Assembly: GCF_019880245.1 (NCBI RefSeq)
Contig: NZ_CP082286.1
Span: forward strand, 2,250,521-2,314,520
From: Halobaculum roseum
GTDB lineage: Archaea; Halobacteriota; Halobacteria; Halobacteriales; Haloferacaceae
Length of the DNA stretch: 64,000 nucleotides
Direction: 5' to 3'
Below the pieces are notes generated by a model. The model did not search any database and was not told the origin of the DNA. It saw nothing but the letters and a program-made list of their open reading frames with translations. This document shows positions 52,847-61,697 of this stretch, in pieces; within the stretch, counting starts at the first letter, position 1, and each line of letters starts with the position of its first letter. The translations under genes and the position numbers were made by a program.

Positions 52847-53003
52847 TCGGGCACAACGTTCGGGCCCGTTCGGCCACTTCCATCGACGACCCGTGGCGCT
52901 CGACCCCGACGGCGACGGGGATCGCTCCGGCGACATCGACGACGAGGACGACGAGTTCCCTCGGCGCAATCCCTAACCCCGTCGCCCCGGTACGGACGGT
53001 ACC

Positions 53004-53429
53004 ATGACGTTCGATCCGACGAACCAGGGAATCGACGCCGAGGAGGCGCACGAGCGAGTGACCGACGCGATAGCGGACAACGAGGTGGTGCTGTTCATGA
53101 AGGGCGACGCGCGAATGCCACAGTGCGGCTACTCGAAGCGCGCGATCGGACTGATCGGCCAGTACCGCGACGACGTGGCGACGGTGAACACGCTCGAGAA
53201 CCTCGACGCCTTCCGCGAGGCGTTGGAGGCCGAGAGCGGCTGGGAGACGATCCCGCAGACGTTCGTCGACGGCGAGTTCGTCGGCGGCAGCGACATCCTC
53301 GCGGAGTTGGAGGAGCGCGGCGAGCTCGCCGAGACGCTCAACGCCGACGGTGCGGCCGCGGGCGACGCCGACGCGGGCAACGCCGGCGCCGCGGCCGACG
53401 TGTCCGACGGACCGGACGCGCCGTTCTAA
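53004..53429 (+). CDS. Monothiol glutaredoxin-like protein
   Basis: The 141-residue protein has a glutaredoxin fold with VVLFMKGD, the active-site CGYS (CGFS in most monothiol glutaredoxins), SGWETIPQTFVDGEFVGG and SDILAEL. A monothiol glutaredoxin usually carries or delivers iron-sulfur clusters. The last 30 residues are an Ala/Gly/Asp-rich tail that looks disordered. Confidence 0.85.
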   Translation: MTFDPTNQGIDAEEAHERVTDAIADNEVVLFMKGDARMPQCGYSKRAIGLIGQYRDDVATVNTLENLDAFREALEAESGWETIPQTFVDGEFVGGSDILAELEERGELAETLNADGAAAGDADAGNAGAAADVSDGPDAPF

Positions 53430-53676
53430 CTGGGGTACGTTCGGGACTCGGGCTCTCTGATCTCTCGCGAAGGGGGCTGTCCAGTCCGGACCTGTCACGC
53501 GCTCCCGAGAGCCACTAAGCTCGCTGATCGCGTCGCGGTTCGCCCGCGAGTTCGACGGGACGCCGAGGGTATGCATCACGTTTCGACGGCCAGTGATCGG
53601 CGTGCGAAAAACTATCAGAAATCTAGTTATCTCGTTCTATTATACGTATACAGACATACTACTGGCGGATCGAGTA

Positions 53677-53919
53677 TCACGGCGCCCCGACCGAGATCGG
53701 AGCCCTGATCGACCGGATGCCGTCGCAAAATATCATGCGTGATCGATCCGGGTCACAGCGTATCGGGCGATCGTGTTTCTCGTGAAGCTCTGTAGACGCT
53801 GTGGCGTCTCTGCTGTACCGCTCGTAGCAGGCTTCGTACTCAAGATATCGGTCGTTTCGGATCGACAGTGGCACGCTGTCAGGACCGTCGTCGCCTGATC
53901 CGGATCGCGGGTTAGTCAT
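53677..53919 (-). CDS. Small hypothetical protein
   Basis: This 80-residue frame (SIRNDRYLEYEACYERYSRD) is acidic with Tyr/Arg-rich helices and is the only plausible gene between 53430 and 54512. No family or promoter recognised, so it may be spurious. Confidence 0.3.
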   Translation of the reverse strand: MTNPRSGSGDDGPDSVPLSIRNDRYLEYEACYERYSRDATASTELHEKHDRPIRCDPDRSRMIFCDGIRSIRAPISVGAP

Positions 53920-54512
53920 GCAAACCGAGAGCGGGACCGCGTTGCGAACGGACTGTCGGTCGGTCGTCTACTCCAGTACCCAACAATGTTCGGTGAACGA
54001 CAGCGAAAACTCATAACGTTCTAATGTATTATCAAAAAATGATAGTTCCTCGGGTTGAGCCGGCTACTGAACGGCTCCGGTTCGCCCCATTCCGAGCTCC
54101 TCCACATCACCGAGTCGATCCGATCGGTGCCGTGTGACCGCTCGTGGCCTCCAGTGCACTCCGACTCGTCACACAGCCTATGGCTGTTTGAGGATCCGTG
54201 TCCGTGTGAAGCGAGTGCCGGCGAAGGACCCTCGCTTCGGATCGAGCGGCTCGGGAGCCGTCCCTCGATTCGCTCGCGGTGGGCTCGACCACGAGGGCAG
54301 GTGCCGCTGTCTCGGGACGTGGCTGGCACGATATCGGCCTCCGTCTCGGGGGGTCGCGTCGGGCGAAGGTCAACTCATATATGCCTCTACTCCGTTGCAG
54401 CAACGCGTGCGCAGTAGTGACATAACGTATCGGAAGCCAGTACCCTCCGACGGTGCCGCTTTGGACACCACCGGGAGCGACCGAATCCGATCCGTTCGGG
54501 AGGGACGGCCGC
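53920..54512. other. Intergenic region upstream of rdfA, no gene seen
   Basis: Mixed composition with an AT-rich patch at about 54014-54050 (TATTATCAAAAAATGATAG) and a TATA-like CATATATG at 54376-54383. The last could be a promoter for RdfA with a long leader. Confidence 0.35.
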
Positions 54513-55181
54513 ATGACTGAGTCCGATCTGAGCGGCCATCAGAAGGAGCGGAAGATCGTTCGTGTCATGCGAACGTACGATCTGGACCACTTGGAGGTCC
54601 AACTCGTCAATCGGTGGACCGGTACGGGCGAGGAGCAGTTCACGATCCGGGAGCTCGCTCGGTGGTTCAACGTGCGGGTGGTCGAGCGCGCGATGGAGGA
54701 ACACGGCGTCAGCTTCGACGGGTTGGTGCCGGACCCGGAGACGGTGTACGACGCGATCGACGCCGACGACCCGGACGAACACCAGGAGCGCGTGCTCGAG
54801 GCGCTCAGGGACAGTGGCTTTCCCGTCGACGACCTCGCCGAGGACCTCCCCCACTGGCGGTCCGTCTACGCCTGGCTCACCGAGGACAAGGAGGTCGAGG
54901 GCGGGAACACGCGCGAGCCGCTGACTCCCCAGCGCGGGCAAGAACGGATCGACAAGCTCCTCTCTCGCGTCGAACGGGTGAGCGACTCGACGCTCTCCCA
55001 GCTCGCTCGGAACCGGGACGGGGAGGTTCCGGACGCGGAGGTATCCGTTCGGCTCCGTGTGAAGTGCTCCGAGTGCGAGCACACGTGTGTTCACCGTGAG
55101 TGGATCCAGGCCGGCGGCTGTCCCAGCTGTACGGATTCAACGTGGGACTCGTCGTCCGGAGACTCGAATCCCGATTCGTAA
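54513..55181 (+). CDS. rdfA: Rod-determining factor RdfA
   Basis: The ATG at 54513 gives a 222-residue protein that starts MTESDLSGHQKERKIVRVM. It has the family's central helical region (IRELARWFNVRVVERAMEEH, then RDSGFPVDDLAEDLPHWRS) and a C-terminal zinc site (CSECEHTC and GGCPSC). RdfA is a haloarchaeal cell-shape regulator required for rod formation. It is convergent with an archaea-specific SMC-related gene, its usual neighbour. A GTG at 54453 could add 20 residues. Confidence 0.78.
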   Translation: MTESDLSGHQKERKIVRVMRTYDLDHLEVQLVNRWTGTGEEQFTIRELARWFNVRVVERAMEEHGVSFDGLVPDPETVYDAIDADDPDEHQERVLEALRDSGFPVDDLAEDLPHWRSVYAWLTEDKEVEGGNTREPLTPQRGQERIDKLLSRVERVSDSTLSQLARNRDGEVPDAEVSVRLRVKCSECEHTCVHREWIQAGGCPSCTDSTWDSSSGDSNPDS

Positions 55182-55242
55182 CGGTTCGCCCGCGACCCAC
55201 GCGGTCGGACGGTTCTGACTCCCCAGTCCGGGCGGGAGCGCG

Positions 55243-57252
55243 CTACGTTCTCGGGTACTCGACCGTGTTGACCGTTCCCTTGACGGAGTCGAGGTGCCGC
55301 GAGTGGGCCGGAAGGAGGGCCGCGACGAGGTAGTCGGTCCGCTCCTCGACGTAGTCCAGGAGCCGGGCGATCCGGGCGGAGTCGATCATCTCCACGGAGT
55401 CCAGGACGATCACCGGCGAGATGTCGCCGATGTCGTGGACGAGATAGCCGGTGAGGGCCGTGACCATCCCGACGACCTCGCGCTCCGATTCCGAGAGGGT
55501 GTCGACGGTGTCGCGCACCGTCTTCCCGCGATCCGTCTCTCGGCTGACCCGGAGTCTGAACTCCTCGTCCAGCCGCTCGAGCCGGATCCCGTCGACGTTC
55601 TCGTATTCGAGGAGGGCGAGGACCTCGTCGACTCGGTCGTTGAACTTCGCCTCCAGCTCCCGCTCCAGGTTCTCGATCTGGTTCTTGACCTCGTCCAGCT
55701 CCGTCGTCACCTCGTCGAGGGTTTCCTCGACCTCCGCCTGCGCGTCCACCGTCTCGGCGTTCGTCTCGATCCTGTCGGTAACCGCGTCGAGTTCCTCCCG
55801 CTTGTCACCGAGCGTGGACCGTGTTTCCCGGAGGTCGGCTTTGGCGTCGGTCAGCTCCTCGACCTCGTCACCCCCGCGTTCGGCCATCTCCTCCTCTATC
55901 TCCGCCAACGCCTCCTTCTTCTCCTCGACGGTGCCCCTCGCCTCCTCGACCTCCTCGCGCTTGGATTCGAGCCGTCGCTGGTCGGTTTCGATCTCAGCCT
56001 CCAACGTCTCCCTCCGTGCGCGCTTCGACTCGTACCTGCCGATCTGGTCGACGACGACGCTGCGTCGGGACTCCACGCGCTCGATCTCCTCGTCCAGCTC
56101 GTCCCGCTTCCCTTCGAGCTGGGTTCTGAGCGAGGAGAGCTGGACCCTGAGGCGTTCCAACCGGTCGAGGCCGACCGTGCTCCCGCAGACGCTGCACTGC
56201 GTGCGTTCGTCCGTCTCGTCGCCGGCCAACGACGACTCGATATCGATCCCCTCCCCCGGGGAGGGACCGTTCGCGAGCGGGCCGTCCGGGATCTCGTCGG
56301 CGTCGAGTCCGAGCGACCCGACGATCGCCTCACCGGCGAGGTCTCCCGAGCGGAGTTCGTCGTGGGCATCGATAACGGCGTCCAGTTTGTCGATGTTCGT
56401 CCTGACCCGCGACCGCCGGTTCCGGAGCTCGCGGAGTTCGCCGGCGAGGTCGTCCCGTTCGGCTCGCGTCTCATCGATGTCGATGTCGGGGACGGCCAGC
56501 TCGTCCAGGGACGCCCGGGCGGCGGACAGACTGTTCTCGATGGATCGGAGCGTTCGCTTGCGACTTCGAAGGGTGCTCTCGGCCTCCGTCAGCTCCTCCT
56601 CGAGCTCGGCCACGACGTCGGACTCCTCCCCGGGATCCGAAACCCGCTTCTCGAGCTCGTCGACCCGCTCCGCGAGCCGATCGCGTTCGGCGGTCAGATC
56701 CTCGATCTCCGTTTCCAGCCGATTGCGGTCCTCCTCGAGCCCGACGAGCGTGCGTTTGGCCTCCTGGATCGTGTCGAGCTCGTCCCGGAGGGCGTCGCGC
56801 CGCTCCCTGAGCTCGGCCTCACGATCGGCGAGCGCGTCACGGTCGACCGGCTGCAACAGGAGGTCGTAGAGGTCGCCGCCCCGCTCGACGGTCCGCCGGA
56901 TCTCGTTGTCCTCCAGGAGGAACGCGAACAGTTCCGCGGATCGAACGCGCTCCGTGTCGGTGAGGACTCCCGATCCGCTCCAAACGTCCCGTTCCTCGTC
57001 CCTGGTGACGGTCCGCGTGTACGTCTCCCCGTCCATTTCGATCGTGACCTGACCCTCGGCTGCCCCTCGACGGACCGTTCCCACCGACGAGCCCATCCCG
57101 GAGATGAGCGCCCGCAGGAAGGAACTCCTGTTCGTCGCGTTCTCGCCGACCAGCGCGTTCACGCCGTTCGTCAGGTCGACGGTCGTCTCACGGATCCCGC
57201 CGACGTCCGTCACCTCGACGGTGATCTGATCCGGAACGACTTGCGTTGACAT
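55243..57252 (-). CDS. Archaea-specific SMC-related protein (Sph-like)
   Basis: The ATG at 57252 gives 669 residues; 57279 adds 9 residues and duplicates the start context. The N-terminal ATP-binding region reads VNALVGENATNRSSFLRAL, where the Walker A Gly-Lys is replaced by Asn-Arg, a known trait of this family. Long coiled coils flank a zinc-hook-like CSVC (ERTQCSVCGSTVG). The C-terminal part has SESEREVVGMVTALTGYL and the Walker-B-like PVIVLDSVEMI. It likely acts in chromosome organisation or cell shape and lies end-to-end with rdfA. Confidence 0.82.
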   Translation of the reverse strand: MSTQVVPDQITVEVTDVGGIRETTVDLTNGVNALVGENATNRSSFLRALISGMGSSVGTVRRGAAEGQVTIEMDGETYTRTVTRDEERDVWSGSGVLTDTERVRSAELFAFLLEDNEIRRTVERGGDLYDLLLQPVDRDALADREAELRERRDALRDELDTIQEAKRTLVGLEEDRNRLETEIEDLTAERDRLAERVDELEKRVSDPGEESDVVAELEEELTEAESTLRSRKRTLRSIENSLSAARASLDELAVPDIDIDETRAERDDLAGELRELRNRRSRVRTNIDKLDAVIDAHDELRSGDLAGEAIVGSLGLDADEIPDGPLANGPSPGEGIDIESSLAGDETDERTQCSVCGSTVGLDRLERLRVQLSSLRTQLEGKRDELDEEIERVESRRSVVVDQIGRYESKRARRETLEAEIETDQRRLESKREEVEEARGTVEEKKEALAEIEEEMAERGGDEVEELTDAKADLRETRSTLGDKREELDAVTDRIETNAETVDAQAEVEETLDEVTTELDEVKNQIENLERELEAKFNDRVDEVLALLEYENVDGIRLERLDEEFRLRVSRETDRGKTVRDTVDTLSESEREVVGMVTALTGYLVHDIGDISPVIVLDSVEMIDSARIARLLDYVEERTDYLVAALLPAHSRHLDSVKGTVNTVEYPRT

Positions 57253-57305
57253 ACGTGTCCGCAACCGAGGGATCGACATACGTGTTTCTCACACGAGCGT
57301 ATGTC
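57248..57305. repeat. Repeated GACATACGTGT at the SMC-related start
   Basis: GACATACGTGT occurs at 57248-57258 and 57275-57285, with an inverted partial copy (CGTATGTC) at 57298-57305. Each direct copy contains a possible ATG start on the minus strand, so the start region looks duplicated. It may instead be an operator. Confidence 0.5.
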
Positions 57306-57384
57306 TGTGTTACCTTCCCGTTCGTGAACGCTCCAAGAAGACGGGAGCGGGATGAACGGGTTCGCTTCGAACACTCGGGAGCGC

Positions 57385-58200
57385 TCAACTGAACGTCGGG
57401 AAGTCGTCCTCCGTCTCGCCCATGTTCACGTTGACCTCGATGATGTTGGCCGTGTTGACCACTTGTTCGACGATCTCGTCGTGGTACTCGGGGTTCTGCA
57501 TCCGCTGAACGGGCCCAGAGACGCTCACCGAGCCGAGGACGCGACCGTGTCGGTTGCGGATCGGGGCGCCGATCGCCTGCAACCCCTTGATCTCCTCCTG
57601 GTCGTTGAGCGCGTATCCTCGCTCGCGCACGGTCTCCAACTCCTCGAACAGCTCCTCGGGGTCGGTGATCGTCTCGTCGGTCTTCGCCGGGAGCCCGTAC
57701 CGGTCGACGATCCACTCCACGCGTTCCCGCGGGAGATGGGCGAGTATCGCCTTCCCCGTGGCCGAGAAGTGGAGGTAGTCGGCCCGCTGGAGTTTGTTCA
57801 CCTGGTAGCTGGTTCCCACCGCCTTCTCGCCGCTCACCTTGTAGAGGTTCACGCTCAGCCCGTGCTGTTCGGTCGCCAGGTGGGCGAACTCCCCGGTCTC
57901 CTCGGCGAGGGTGTCCAGATGCGACTTGCCGATCCGATACAGCGTGTTCTGATTTCGCACGTACTCCCCGACGAGCAGGAACTGCAGCGACAGCCGGTAC
58001 GTGTCGTCCTCCTTCACGACGAACTTCTCCTCCCGGAGCGTACACAGGTAGTTGTAGGCGACGCTCTTGGAGATGTCCAGGTGGTCCGCGAGTTCGGTGA
58101 CGCCGGCGCCGTCCAGTTCCTTCAGCGCCCGCACGATCCCGAACGCACGCGACACCGTCTCCAGGGTCCGCGGCGACCCGGACGACGTGTCCTTGCTCAT
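57385..58200 (-). CDS. IclR-family transcriptional regulator
   Basis: The 271-residue protein has an N-terminal winged helix (FGIVRALKELDGAGVTELAD, then HLDISKSVAYNYLCTL) and a C-terminal effector domain with SATGKAILAHLP, RGYALNDQEEIKGLQAIGAP and VSVSGPVQR. IclR proteins control catabolic operons in response to a small-molecule effector. It lies next to the amidohydrolase and peptide-type ABC genes that it probably regulates. A palindrome at 58232-58246 lies over its promoter. Confidence 0.9.
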   Translation of the reverse strand: MSKDTSSGSPRTLETVSRAFGIVRALKELDGAGVTELADHLDISKSVAYNYLCTLREEKFVVKEDDTYRLSLQFLLVGEYVRNQNTLYRIGKSHLDTLAEETGEFAHLATEQHGLSVNLYKVSGEKAVGTSYQVNKLQRADYLHFSATGKAILAHLPRERVEWIVDRYGLPAKTDETITDPEELFEELETVRERGYALNDQEEIKGLQAIGAPIRNRHGRVLGSVSVSGPVQRMQNPEYHDEIVEQVVNTANIIEVNVNMGETEDDFPTFS

Positions 58201-58231
58201 GGGTACCGATCAGGTCGGGACCACATAGTCG

Positions 58232-58246
58232 TTTGTATTTCACAAA
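58232..58246. promoter_or_regulatory. Candidate IclR operator (palindrome)
   Basis: TTTGT-ATTTC-ACAAA, two perfect 5-base arms around a 5-base spacer, starts 32 bases before the IclR start. It overlaps the AT-rich box, as expected for autoregulation. Confidence 0.45.
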
Positions 58247-58501
58247 TCACTGGCTCCCGAGTGGACCGCGGGAGTATCCGCCCCCCGTCGCTCGTCCGTT
58301 CCCGTCGCGTGCTGTCTCCGTCGCTTGTCTGCCCCCGTCGCTTCGCTCCGTGGATCGCCAGTCGCTCGATGTTCGCTCGACGTTCGTCGACGCTCGGCTC
58401 GTCCGGTACGCCGTACACACGGACCTCCGTCCCGCTCGCTCGGCTCTCCGTGTCGGTTCGTACAGCGAGAACGCCAGTGGTCGCGAGGAACGACGTTCGG
58501 G
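58247..58501. other. Intergenic, no gene seen
   Basis: Low-complexity CGTCGCT-like sequence between the IclR and amidohydrolase genes. No convincing frame on either strand. Confidence 0.4.
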
Positions 58502-59749
58502 CTACTCGGTCGAGAGGGATGCCACCGCGTGAGCCATGACGCGTGTCACCGTCGCACAGTCCTCCCACTCGGTCCACTCGCGCGGGTTGTGCGAGACGCC
58601 GTCGACGGACGGCGCGAACAGTAGCGCCGCGTCGGTGACGGTGCCGATGTGCATCGTGTCGTGGCCCGCCCCGGAGTGGAGATCCATCGTCTCGACGTTC
58701 GCGGCGTCGCCGGCCTCCCGGAGCGTTCGTCTGAGTCGGGGGCTCATCTCGACGGGCCTGCGGTCCCACGCGTGGTCGAAGGTCGTCGTGACGGGCCGTT
58801 CTCGTTTCAACCGGGACAGGCTCTCGCGGGCCGCGGTCGTGATCGACTCGATCGAGTCGTAGCTCACGTCGCGGACGTCGATCGTCAGGTCGACCGACCC
58901 GGGGATGACGTTCGGCGCGTTGGGCGAGACGTCCAGCTTGCCGACGGTCGCGACCGCCGTGTCACGGACGCCGGGACGGTCGTCCGTCGCCGCCTCGACG
59001 TCGAGCACGAGTTCGCTGGCCGCCGCCAACGCGTCCGAGCGTTCCGCCATCGAGGTCGACCCCGCGTGGTTCGCCTCGCCGACGATCTCGACGTGACACC
59101 GAGTGAGTCCGACGATACTCGAAACGATCCCGACGGGAACGCCGGCGTCGACGAGCCGTTCGGACTGCTCGATGTGGATCTCGATCCACGCGTCCCACTC
59201 CGTCGCGTCGACGCGCCCCTCGCCCCGAAAGCCGATGTCCGCGAGCGCATCGCCGAGCGGGACCTCGTTCCCGTCGCGGATCGCGAGCGCGTCCTCGACG
59301 GTGAGTTCGCCGACGGCGACCCCCGACCCGATGAGCCCGCCGCCGAACCGCTGCCCCTCCTCCTCGGTGAACGAGACGACCTCGATCGGGCGAGCCGGCT
59401 CGACGCCCTCCTCCTGAAGCGTCCGAACCGCTTCGAGCGCGGCGTACACGCCGAGGGGACCGTCGAAGATGCCACCTTCGGGGACCGAATCGAGGTGGCT
59501 TCCCATCGCGATCGCGTCGGCGTCGGGGTCGGCGCTCTCCGGGCACCAGCGACCGACGACGTTCCCGACTCCGTCGATCCGGACGGTCAAGCCCGCGTCC
59601 CGTAGGCGCTCGCACAGGAACTCGCGAGCGCGACGGTCCGCCGTCGTCCCCGTGAGCACCGTCCGCCCGTGCCCCTCCTCGGACGGTACAGCCCCGAACT
59701 CGGCCGTCGCCTCGAGGTCGCTCCGCAGGCGCTTGCGATTGACTTCCAT
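58502..59749 (-). CDS. M20-family carbamoylase / allantoate amidohydrolase-like enzyme
   Basis: The 415-residue protein has the metal site motifs GSHLDSVPEGGIFDGPLG (about residues 82-99), EEEGQRFGGGLIGSG with the catalytic Glu pair, and HIEQSERLVDAG (the metal-binding His). The dimer-domain VEIVGEANHAGSTSM follows. This is the hydantoinase/carbamoylase-family amidase group (N-carbamoyl-L-amino acid hydrolase, allantoate amidohydrolase, ureidoglycolate hydrolase). It should cleave a ureido or amide substrate taken up by the adjacent ABC importer. The exact substrate is unknown. Confidence 0.85.
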   Translation of the reverse strand: MEVNRKRLRSDLEATAEFGAVPSEEGHGRTVLTGTTADRRAREFLCERLRDAGLTVRIDGVGNVVGRWCPESADPDADAIAMGSHLDSVPEGGIFDGPLGVYAALEAVRTLQEEGVEPARPIEVVSFTEEEGQRFGGGLIGSGVAVGELTVEDALAIRDGNEVPLGDALADIGFRGEGRVDATEWDAWIEIHIEQSERLVDAGVPVGIVSSIVGLTRCHVEIVGEANHAGSTSMAERSDALAAASELVLDVEAATDDRPGVRDTAVATVGKLDVSPNAPNVIPGSVDLTIDVRDVSYDSIESITTAARESLSRLKRERPVTTTFDHAWDRRPVEMSPRLRRTLREAGDAANVETMDLHSGAGHDTMHIGTVTDAALLFAPSVDGVSHNPREWTEWEDCATVTRVMAHAVASLSTE

Positions 59750-59776
59750 GAGGTACTCTCTGAGTCTTGGGGCCCG

Positions 59777-59785
59777 CTATATTAC
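59777..59785 (-). promoter_or_regulatory. TATA-like box of the amidohydrolase gene
   Basis: GTAATATAG on the minus strand lies about 31 bases before the ATG at 59749. Confidence 0.5.
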
Positions 59786-59979
59786 TCTACGGTACCCGTC
59801 GGGACGACTGACACCGCTTCGTTACCGTCCTCGCGTGCGCCTCGACGAACCGACCCCCTCTCGTCAGTCGGCGGACTCCCGGACGGTCGGTCGCCGTCCG
59901 CGGACACCGGCCGGCGCACAGTCGGAATTCGGTCGTGTCTCCGCACACCTGTCGAACGGCTGATCGCACTGTGAACCGA

Positions 59980-59987
59980 ATACTTAT
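59980..59987 (+). promoter_or_regulatory. TATA-like box of the peptide-type ABC operon
   Basis: ATACTTAT lies about 31 bases before the ATG at 60015. Confidence 0.45.
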
Positions 59988-60014
59988 GTAGGGTGAATCG
60001 AACGTAGCAGGTGT

Positions 60015-61676
60015 ATGCAAGACGGTAGCAAGGGGTCAGATCCCACGAATAGCCGCAGCGCCAGGCGTCGTGCGTTCCTCAGCGCGGTCGGCGCGACGGG
60101 CGTGACCGCGCTCGCCGGCTGTGCCGGAAGCGACTCGGGTTCAACCGACAGCGACAGTGACGGGGGCGGCGGCGGGGGCGGGTCCGACGGCGGCGGAGAG
60201 AGCACGCCGACGGCCGATCCCGGCGGCGCACAGGTCGGCGGCACGCTTCAGTGGGGCGGAGCCGTCCCCGTGCAGGGGCTCGATCCGCACATCGACACCT
60301 CGGCGGCGTCCAAGCGCGTCCTCGAGAACATCTACGAGGAGTTGGTGAAGCTCCAGGACGACTACTCGCTCGAGCCGCACCTGGCGAAGACCCTGGAGCA
60401 GGAAGAGGACAACACGCTGCTGTCGATGGAACTGCGCGAGGGCGTCACCTTCCACGACGGCTCGGAGATGACCTCCGAGGACGTGCTGGCGACCTACGAG
60501 CGCGTCCAGAACGGCGACTTCCTCGCGACCGGCTTCTTCGAGAACGTCGAGGAGCTCCGGGCGCCCGACGACTACACCTTCGAGATCAAGCTGAACCGGC
60601 CGTTCGCGCCGTTCATCGCCAAGATGGCGACGGCCGAACTCGCGATCATGCCGGCCGAGAACGCGGAGAAGGACCAGGTCGAGGAGCCGATCGGGACCGG
60701 TCCCTACCGGTTCGAGAGCCGGGAGGTCGAGACCTCGTTCACGATGAGTCGCTACGAGGACTACTGGGGCGCGAGCGACGAGGACGGCCCCTTCATCGAC
60801 GAGATCGTCAAAAGCGAGATCCCCGACCCCAGCGTCCGCCTGCAGTCGTTCAACGCGGGCGAGTACGACTTCATCAACGGCATCGCGCCGCGGGACGCCG
60901 AGAGCGTCCGCAACAACTCCAACGTCCGCTTCGAGACACAGTTCCCGAAGTCGCTCGTGTACCTCGGGCTGAACTGCGACCGCGAGCCCTTCGACAACAA
61001 GGACGCGCGGCTGGCGCTCGATTACGCCATCGACAAGGAGAAGGTCGCCGAGGCGGCCCTCTACGGCACCGGGCAGACGACCGCGTCGCCGGCGGCGCCC
61101 GGCAGCCCCTACGTTCACCCGGACCTCGGGCCGCGGGAACGTGACCTCGACAAGGTCCAGGAGCACCTCGACGCCGCGGGCATGTCCGACGGCTACTCGG
61201 CCACGTTCAAGATCCCGCAGTCGTACCCGACGCAGGTGCAGGGCGCGGAGGTGATCGCCGCCGACGCCGCCGAGGCCGGCATCGACCTGGAGATCCAGCA
61301 GATCACGTGGAGCACGTGGCTCTCGGACGTCTACTCGAACCGCGACTTCCAGGCGACGACGAGTTCGTACCTCGCGCTGTGGTACCCGGACGTGTCGTTC
61401 TACAAGTTCCTCCACCCGAACGGGGCGTTCTTCTTCACCGGCTGGGAGAACGAGGAGTACAACTCCCTGGTCGAGGAGGCCCGCACGATCTACGACGAGG
61501 ACGAGCGGGCGGACCTCTACCACGACGCGACCGAGATCCTTCAGGAGGAGCGCTCCGGACACCTGTTGCTGTGGTGGCAGCCGAGCATCTACGCCGCCCA
61601 GCCCGAGTACAAGGGGCCGATGGGCGCGCCGGACGGGTCCACGCTCCAGTTCCAGGACAACTGGCTCGACCGGTAA
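60015..61676 (+). CDS. Dipeptide/oligopeptide-type ABC substrate-binding lipoprotein
   Basis: The 553-residue protein has a twin-arginine signal with lipobox (RRRAFLSAVGATGVTALAGC), then an acidic Gly/Ser linker. The SBP_bac_5 fold follows, with the early block LQWGGAVPVQGLDPHID and later GVTFHDGSEMTSEDVLATYE, EEPIGTGPYRFES and KSLVYLGLNCDREPFDNKDA. It captures peptides or related amides at the cell surface and passes them to the permeases encoded downstream. It starts the importer operon. Confidence 0.9.
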   Translation: MQDGSKGSDPTNSRSARRRAFLSAVGATGVTALAGCAGSDSGSTDSDSDGGGGGGGSDGGGESTPTADPGGAQVGGTLQWGGAVPVQGLDPHIDTSAASKRVLENIYEELVKLQDDYSLEPHLAKTLEQEEDNTLLSMELREGVTFHDGSEMTSEDVLATYERVQNGDFLATGFFENVEELRAPDDYTFEIKLNRPFAPFIAKMATAELAIMPAENAEKDQVEEPIGTGPYRFESREVETSFTMSRYEDYWGASDEDGPFIDEIVKSEIPDPSVRLQSFNAGEYDFINGIAPRDAESVRNNSNVRFETQFPKSLVYLGLNCDREPFDNKDARLALDYAIDKEKVAEAALYGTGQTTASPAAPGSPYVHPDLGPRERDLDKVQEHLDAAGMSDGYSATFKIPQSYPTQVQGAEVIAADAAEAGIDLEIQQITWSTWLSDVYSNRDFQATTSSYLALWYPDVSFYKFLHPNGAFFFTGWENEEYNSLVEEARTIYDEDERADLYHDATEILQEERSGHLLLWWQPSIYAAQPEYKGPMGAPDGSTLQFQDNWLDR

Positions 61677-61697
61677 CCCCTCTCATTCTTCTCATCG

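Noticed and set aside
52893-52976. 27-codon open frame ending before the glutaredoxin gene
   Set aside because: Very short, Asp-rich and with only a GTG start; no support beyond the open frame.
53677-54512. Possible gene in the 53.9-54.5 kb gap
   Set aside because: The 135-residue minus frame at 54107-54514 has a Ser/Arg-rich shadow composition and no start context; only the small frame at 53677 was kept, at low confidence.
55294-57249. 651-residue plus-strand open frame
   Set aside because: Antisense of the SMC-related coiled coil, whose repetitive heptads create a long mirror frame.
60141-61562. 473-residue minus-strand open frame
   Set aside because: Antisense of the substrate-binding lipoprotein gene.
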